DNA of 64,000 nt from Bemisia tabaci (lineage: Eukaryota; Arthropoda; Insecta; Hemiptera; Aleyrodidae), in the NCBI RefSeq assembly GCF_918797505.1, contig NC_092802.1:22217883-22281882 (forward strand), given 5' to 3'. Below are positions 58,046 to 64,000 of this stretch, piece by piece; within the stretch, counting starts at the first letter, position 1; every line of letters begins with the position of its first letter. Made by a program: the position numbers and the translations under genes. The notes below the pieces were generated by a model, which saw nothing but the letters and a program-made list of their open reading frames with translations, searched no databases and was not told where the DNA came from.

Positions 58046-59684
58046 TGGACCTGAAAAGCTGGCCAAAACTATTTATCACCAGATATCGCCGAGTTTTAAA
58101 AATATTTTACAATCAGTACTTCTTCTTAAGTCATAATATGCACAATTTAACCACCTAACACATCATATGACGATTTGCGGAGAGTTTATAAAGAGGGTGC
58201 AAGAACCCCTCCAAAAAGCCTTTAAAAGGACGCAAAGTATCTAACTAAAGCGGTGCATTTAGACGAGTTTCTCCTTCACCTATGGTCTACTTTTAGAAAT
58301 AAGGACTTTCTATTACATCATTTATGGTTTTTTTTTTAAAAACAGCGTAAGTCACTTCAAAATTTTTGACGAAACAGCCGATCGTCACAGAAGACGAGTA
58401 ATTGTACATTTCTCAAAAAAATTAATATGAATCATTCTAGATATTAGATTTTTGACAGTTTTGAATCAAAATTAGTGCTAGTACGAAAGTGCCGGGACCT
58501 CCATATGATGATTTGAGGTTAAATTATAAGATGAAAATGAGTTTTATCATAATAGGAACAATTGTAAGGGCAGAGAGCACCTGTGATAATGATTAATTTT
58601 GATGGGTTCCTTCCTAACCCATGGTCCACATCTCAAAGTGAGGCACTTCACTACGAAATTCGTAAGAAAACCACATATCTCACTTTTACGAGGCTTCAAA
58701 TGTGCCTCTCAGCGTAATTTCATGGTGCCAGAGGGCCACTTTTAAAGCCCCATCCCGCGGCCGCATGGACTCAAATTTGTCTGTAAAACTAAAACGTGGC
58801 ATAAATATGTCTATACTCAAGGATAATCCACGAAGAGATTGTTAGATAACGGATTAAACACTTTTGCAAGACTTTAAAGTGACCCTCCCATCCGCTTTCA
58901 AATTATTTTTTTTATCCCTCTTTCGAGGGCGTAGGGGCCAGGGAAACAGGTTGCGTGACCAAATATCACCCAATTTGGTACTAAATGGGTCAGAGCTGTT
59001 GGAAAAATACAATTTCAGTCGTTAGTATCGACATAATTTTTCCCATTCATGTTTGTGAAAATCGCTCAAAAGTCCATCTTTAAAGTGAAAAATTTCAATT
59101 TCCTCAGTTTTCCTCAGTCTGTCACCTCTGAATCCTGAAAATACCCATTTTGGACTATAACATTCCGCCTTAAACCGCTTGAGCGCAGTTGAGCGCAAAA
59201 AGAAATCGGACTCTGAATTTCGAAAAAAACGTTTACTTTTACATCACTTTTCAACCTCCTGTGAAAATCACTAAAAAAGGAAATTTCGAAAATACTGTGA
59301 TTAGTTGTGTAGAATATACCCCTAAGAATGTGTTGCACATCCCCGAAGTTCCCTTTTATGGCCGCACAGTTGAAGTAAACTGATCGACAAGTAGCGCGCC
59401 AAAACATATCAAAATAATCGCTGAGAATTAGGTAACTTCGTGGTCTCTTCGCGGGAAATTGAGCCACTCGAAAAATGGTATATACATGTCTACCAGGGTA
59501 AAAAACAGTGTAGATTTCGAATATCACATTGGTTTTCCAATAAAAAAAAATTTAAAATTGAGGTTTTGGCCAGGTTTTTCGGTCAAATACCACAGTGTGC
59601 GCCGCCGCGGGATTTAGATGGTATCAAATACGTTGGAACATATAGCTAACTAAAAAGTAAAAACAAGCGGGAAAGTTCTAATTA

Positions 59685-59991
59685 GAGTCCCTTTATACTG
59701 AGAGTCAAGACAATTTGAATCCATTTCTGATTGGTTCCCGTATTTTAGGCCTTCACAGTGTCACAAACGGGAATAAAGATTACAGTTTCACCGATTGCAA
59801 AGATTATAATCTGGAATGGACCGGGGAATTACGGGTTCGGCAAGGAACAAACGGAATGAGGGAAGGAACTAAGAAAGGAATTCGAGAATGGGCCGATCAA
59901 AGATTACGAAAAACGTTCAATTTCTGTAATCTTTATTCCCGTTTGTGACTCCATGAAGGGTGTTGTCTTGACTTTCCGTATAAAGGGACTC
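59685..59991. mobile_element. GAGTCCC MITE, complete copy
   Basis: 307 bp, ends GAGTCCCTTTATACTGAGAG and CTTTCCGTATAAAGGGACTC, flanked by TA on both sides (59683-59684, 59992-59993). Body closely matches 34611-34921. Confidence 0.85.
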
Positions 59992-59993
59992 TA

Positions 59994-61087
59994 CTTCTAA
60001 TACTGTCGTATTAGAAAAGCGCTCAGGTGTTAGTAAATGTATTTAGTGAAGAAAAGACGTATAAACTTCGTCGACTTGGCTGGAAAATGGAAATAAAACA
60101 TCAGCTGATAGCAAACAAAGGTTATCAAGGAAACCGTAAACGCGTATTTTTGTTTCCCGAAAATGAGCTCACCGTTGAGCTCATCAGGCGCGTTTTTTTT
60201 AGGCTTCATTTGAGTTCAACGATCAATTTCGATAAGAATTACTCTACCGCTAAGAAATTTTCTTATAGGCAAACGATCGAAACTACCTGCGCATTACGTT
60301 AAAAGCATAAAATACAGTTTTCACAGCCTTATTTATTTTAAAAATCGACCCCCCCCCCCCCCAAAAAAAAAGCCTACGAGCCTATGAGCTGGTGCTCCAT
60401 TTAAACGCATTAGCACTAGTATACTAGTACTTAGAGGCAAGTCGAAATCAAAAAGCGCTGCCCATCGGCTGAGCGCTTAATACTTAAATGATAATGGAAA
60501 AGTTCCGTGATACTATTTTTACGTGTTTCATTATTCTACGAGTACCTTAGCCAACATGAAAATAGTAACATGTTTCATTCTTCTAAAATATGTACAAACG
60601 GTATCAATGCTACTTTTCCTTTATTATCTTCTTATTTTTACTTACAATTAGTGGTACCAATATAAATATTTTCAATCAACTAAAAAGTGTTGTGAAAATT
60701 TATGATTTTCTCATAAATAGCCAGGAAGTTCCGGTAATTGTACTGTCTCTAAAGTTACCTTACCACCTTTATTTTCACCAAAGACGGTGAACGGAATATC
60801 TCAGGGTATTCGAGTATTGAGAAGAAAAGACTACAAGATGAAACAATAAGGTTTGCGGGTTGATAAGAAAATTACAGAGGTCCTCTGGTATTAATAATTC
60901 CCAGGAAATTGAAAATTTTGTCAATTATATTTTCTCACAATCAGTGCAAAACTCAAATAATAAACCAGTAGAAATTTCACGAGGTATCTTTTAGTTCAAA
61001 GAAAGAATTAATGACTAATCCTCGATACACAATATCTTTCAATAAGTTGTAGATCGTCTATGAAGTCACTGCAGCCGTGAAGTATGA
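59994..61087. other. Intergenic, no gene supported
   Basis: The frames 60027-60302 and 60590-60790 (+) have no recognisable domain or splice context. A poly-C tract followed by poly-A is at 60350-60371. Confidence 0.45.
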
Positions 61088-61314
61088 CACTGGAAAAAAA
61101 GTCGCTTGGATCTAGAATCTAGACTCTTAATAACATTGACAAGAAACAATATCCTTAATTAAATCGGATTTTTCTTGAACTGAAGAGTCAAGCATCTTGA
61201 TTGAAGCGGGTTTCCTTTTGATTTAAGCAAAAACCCGATTGAATCAAGAGTATTTTTTCTTGTCAATGTTTTTAAGAGACTGGACTCTAGATCCAAGCAA
61301 CTTTTTTTCCAGTG
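61088..61314. mobile_element. MITE with CACTGGAAAAAAAGT ends
   Basis: CACTGGAAAAAAAGTCGCTT GGATCTAGA and its inverse TCTAGATCCAAGCAACTTTT TTTCCAGTG bound a 227-bp non-coding element just downstream of gene C. Inner AACATTGACAAGAAA / TTTCTTGTCAATGTT also pair. Confidence 0.8.
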
Positions 61315-61385
61315 AATGCTGACGAAAGGCGCAGATACTGAAGATTTTTTATAAACTTTCATGGCGGCGATAGCTATATCTTTCC

Positions 61386-61597
61386 TCAGCCAAGAAAATC
61401 AAAAACACCAGCGGTCAGCATGAACTCGATCCAATCATAATTGACCCCTCTAGGCATTTTAAACACCTTGTCACCCCAGGTGTCCCATGTATGTACGCAG
61501 AGCCAGTACTTGATTCCATTTTCCTCGCCCCAGCCAATGATTTTGAAGTACTTGTCCCAGGCCAGGAATTTCCTGTTTGTTTTTTTCTGGAAAATTC
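61386..61597 (-). CDS. Gene C exon 6 (C-terminus)
   Basis: 212 bp from AAAACAG|GAATTTTCC to the stop at 61386. Contains DKYFKIIGWGEENGIKYWLC and VHTWDTWGDKVFKMPRGV; ends near AGVFDFLG. Confidence 0.9.
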
Positions 61598-63890
61598 CTG
61601 TTTTGAACATGAACACCAATCGTGATATTATTATTTGTTTATTAATTTTATTTACATTAGAGTGCATAAATGACACAAACTCAGTGTCAAACTATACTTG
61701 TCATTGAACCCCCCCTCCCCAAAATTTACATTTTAAACTTCATTATAAAGATCGTTTAGAAAATAAAATTCTTTACAAAATAATAAGATTTTTAACCCCT
61801 TGAAAAAGCTTTATAACTTTCCTGTCTTTCAATAGTTTTCTTAATTTCAAGGGAGGATTATTTGAAGAACCTGATGGCAGAATGAGACACTGACTGTTCA
61901 GCGACCTTCAGACGAGCAATTTCAAAATTTATGAAGGGATTTCTAGTGTTTTTTAATATTCCGCTGGTGATCAAGCACACTAAGCACAGGACTCGGTGCA
62001 TTTTTATCGCAAGATGTTCTTTGGATACTTACCATCTGGCTTTTCCAAAAAATCATTGTACATGATAACACTCGTCAGGACCGATCCATAAGCCATGATC
62101 TCATTCCGTATGCAAAACTCATTCCTCGAAGTCATATAAAACGTTGTCACTAGATTTTTTAGGAATGGAAAAAAATATACATCATTATATTAAAAAAAGA
62201 ACAAGGATCAAACCATGCAGTACTGAAGTCTGTCCCCTCAGAAATTTCAAAGCGTTATTAAAATGTAATGAAATCAGACAAAATGTGGCTAAGTGTTCAG
62301 GGAAAATTAGATAACCACAGTTCACAAGCTCAGCTATTGAGTAATCCTGCACCATTTGCCGCAAGAACACAATACAATTTTCAAAAATTGACTTTGTTCA
62401 CTGTGGTCGATTTTGAATGACCCTTTTTCGGGGAGAAAAACTGTGAGATCGAAAAAAAAACTATGTTAAAATTTGCCGTTGCTGTTGCCAACCTCCGAAA
62501 TGATTCGGTTTCAACGATCATGCCAACATTTAAAAAGCAAAGCATGGCTTGTATCATCGGTCCGATGTTCTTGTGTCTTGAGAATATTGCAGAGTTTTCA
62601 GCATCGAAAACTGAAAATCAATATTTTTTAACCCAAACGCTTTTTTGTTTGAACAGTTTTGAACAGTTTGAGTTCCCACCATACGGCGCATTTTGCCTGA
62701 TTCAGGCTTAAATATGGGAACTCACCATTATCGGTAACCGTCACCAATAACTAGGCCTTGTGAAAAATGAAATACACTTTGCCGAGGAAGGTCGTATCTT
62801 ACATAATTTTTGGCTATTCATGTGAAAACGGGCCCTGAAACTTTACAATTAAAAGTTCTTGACTCAGGACTTCGAACTTCTGTGAAATGTCCCACCCTAC
62901 TAAAAGTGAGTCAGCCTGACGTCAGGCTATGTTTCATAAAGTACCCTGAGTCTGCGACTGATTCAGTCTGACATCAGCCTGAATCAGTCTGACTCAGGGT
63001 AGTTCATAAGACATAACCTGACGTCAGACTGATTCACTTTTACTTGGGTAAGGTGAAGGGGTTGCGAAGTGAACAATGGACCACTAGACAAGGTACGAAT
63101 TGAAATAATCTGATACATGTTTCTTAACAAGAATTTCACGTAGAACACGATTCGCTCAACGAAACTTACTGAAACCAACTCCTAACGAAGATATTAACGT
63201 TTTCATTTCACATTGGTTACGGGGAATTTGAACTGCCCGCTCACAAGAAACTCAAAGCTCTACGTGAGTCAAATCGCGCACTACAACGGTTTCAGCAAGC
63301 CTCTCAATCGAGCAATATACATCTCCCACCGTGTGTTGTTCAAACTATGAGCAATTTGCTATAGCTGAGCCAAAGCGTCAAGATTGAGGTTGCTAGATTT
63401 TTATGTCGCAGAGACTGTCATGATAACGTTTAGCGCTCGATGTGAAGCACGCAGAGCGTTGAGTCTTCATGAGCGGGTGGTTTGAATTCACGCATCAAGA
63501 ATCATTGAATAGCTTTGTAAGGAGTTGATTTCGGTAATTGTCGTTGTGCGCATCGTTTTCTACGTGAAATTTTGGTCAAGAAACATGTATCAGAATGCTG
63601 AAATTCGTACCTTGTCTAGTGGTTCATTCGCAAGTTGTAGGAGCTATTTATCTACGATTAATCACAATGCGTTATGAAACCCAGAACATAGAATTTCACT
63701 GATACTCACATTTTTTTCGATCTTTATCAAGAGGTGTTTTGTATTTCTGATTCGAGCATTTCTTGGGACAATCGTGGTCAAAAATGAGTTGCCCTTTGCA
63801 TGCGTTCATTTTATTCTTTCCGGCAAGGCCTTTGCTATCCGTGTACCAAGAAGAATGATCGCAACCAGCATATGTGTAAGGCATACATCC
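61386..63890 (-). CDS. Cathepsin B-like pseudopeptidase, gene C (3' part)
   Basis: Coding exons 63710-63890, 62033-62149 and 61386-61597 correspond to exons 4, 5 and 6 of genes A and B with the same phases. Exons 1-3 must lie to the right of 64000. The last exon has KYFKIIGWGEENG where active enzymes have HAIRILGWG, so catalytic His is Lys. It also has VHTWDTWGD where they have ANSWNTDWGD, so catalytic Asn is His. GWG, WGD and YWLC are kept. Exon 4 is six bases longer than in A and B. The nucleophile exon is not visible, so its state is unknown. Frame open to the stop at 61386. Confidence 0.9.
62033..62149 (-). CDS. Gene C exon 5
   Basis: 117 bp, phase 1 to 1 (ATCTAG|TG... hereafter G|GTAAGT). 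Upstream AATCTAG acceptor. Encodes SRNEFCIRNEIMAYGSV then LTSVIMYNDFLEKPDG; the usual GPV is GSV. Confidence 0.9.
62891..63048. mobile_element. MITE-like palindrome with TGACGTCAG motifs
   Basis: CCCTACTAAAAGTGAGTCAG CCTGACGTCAGG pairs with CCTGACGTCAGACTGATTCA CTTTTACTTGGG. The inner part repeats the CCTGA / TCAGTCTGAC words. In intron 4 of gene C. Confidence 0.7.
63068..63630. mobile_element. Inverted-repeat element in intron 4 of gene C
   Basis: GGACCACTAGACAAGGTACG AATT (63069) pairs with AATTCGTACCTTGTCTAGTG GTTC (63603). Inner TGATACATGTTTCTTAACAA pairs with TTGGTCAAGAAACATGTATC. About 560 bp, non-coding. Confidence 0.75.
63710..63890 (-). CDS. Gene C exon 4 (occluding-loop region)
   Basis: 181 bp, phase 0 to 1 (TATTCCAG|GGA and T|GTGAGT). 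Encodes GCMPYTYAGCDHSSWYTDSK, FDHDCPKKCSNQKYKT and PLDKDRKK, with two extra residues before the NACKGQ stretch compared with genes A and B. Confidence 0.9.
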
Positions 63891-64000
63891 CTGGAATAAT
63901 AAAAGCATTTGGCAGAATATGGATTAGTCTTAGATCCAACCCTTCCCATCGGCGAATTCCATGGATGACGAAGGAATACGAATACATTCAACACTAATTT

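Larger units (their letters stand above)
55873..59605. mobile_element. Large diverged palindromic element 5 with central hairpin
   Basis: TGTGGTATTTGACCAAAATA (55887) pairs with TCGGTCAAATACCACAGTGT (59580). Pairing continues through the arms, for example GCGATTATTTTGATATGTTT (56060) with AAACATATCAAAATAATCGC (59402). Inner arms 57440-57840 and 58090-58510 also pair. The centre is the GC-rich hairpin at 57880-58045, whose boundary motif AATACCACAGTGTGCGGC equals the outer terminus. Arms are visibly diverged. Non-coding. Confidence 0.8.

Overview
This is a eukaryotic, almost certainly insect, genomic window. It has AT-rich spliced genes with long introns, dense MITEs, foldback elements, tRNA-derived SINEs, a LINE remnant and LTR-retroelement sequence. 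A tandem run of cathepsin B-like genes in transposon-rich DNA fits a sap-feeding hemipteran (whitefly, aphid or relative). That placement is an inference; no marker here fixes the species.

The protein-coding content I can support is three cathepsin B-like genes, all on the minus strand and arranged head to tail. Gene A has five coding exons between 22167 and 380; its last exon lies off the left edge. Gene B is complete, with six coding exons between 48804 and 35454 (357 codons plus stop). Gene C has its last three coding exons between 63890 and 61386; the 5' part lies off the right edge. Exon sizes (99, 276, 192, 175-181, 117, 212-215 bp) and splice phases match between copies, so they are tandem duplicates. 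Reading frames are open and the splice sites are good. However, the peptidase active site is replaced: the nucleophile Cys is Asp (A and B), the catalytic His is Lys (B and C), the oxyanion Gln is Glu (A and B) and the GCNGG motif is gone (A and B). The catalytic Asn is kept in B and is His in C. They look like a maintained family of cathepsin B pseudopeptidases, and an Asp/Lys pair at the old Cys/His positions is the main biological surprise.

The rest is transposable and repetitive DNA. Intron 1 of gene A holds a 17.0-kb LTR element (4766-21769) with about 99% identical 945/948-bp LTRs, a 5-bp target duplication, a primer-binding-site-like sequence and a purine tract. It has unusual TATAACG...CGTTATA LTR ends and no recognisable gag-pol. 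Five large inverted repeats occur at 7.2-10.7, 25.8-30.0, 39.2-45.0, 51.3-53.7 and 55.9-59.6 kb. Three of them carry tandem repeats in their outer arms (33, 175 and 95 bp), the architecture of Foldback (FB/Galileo-type) transposons. Several MITE families are present; two have diagnostic target duplications (9-bp in one, TA in the other).

Layout: 0-4.6 kb gene A exons 5 to 2; 4.8-21.8 kb LTR element; 22.1 kb gene A exon 1; 22.2-35.4 kb repeats between genes; 35.5-48.8 kb gene B with a 5.8-kb foldback in intron 2; 49-61.4 kb repeats; 61.4-63.9 kb gene C 3' exons.
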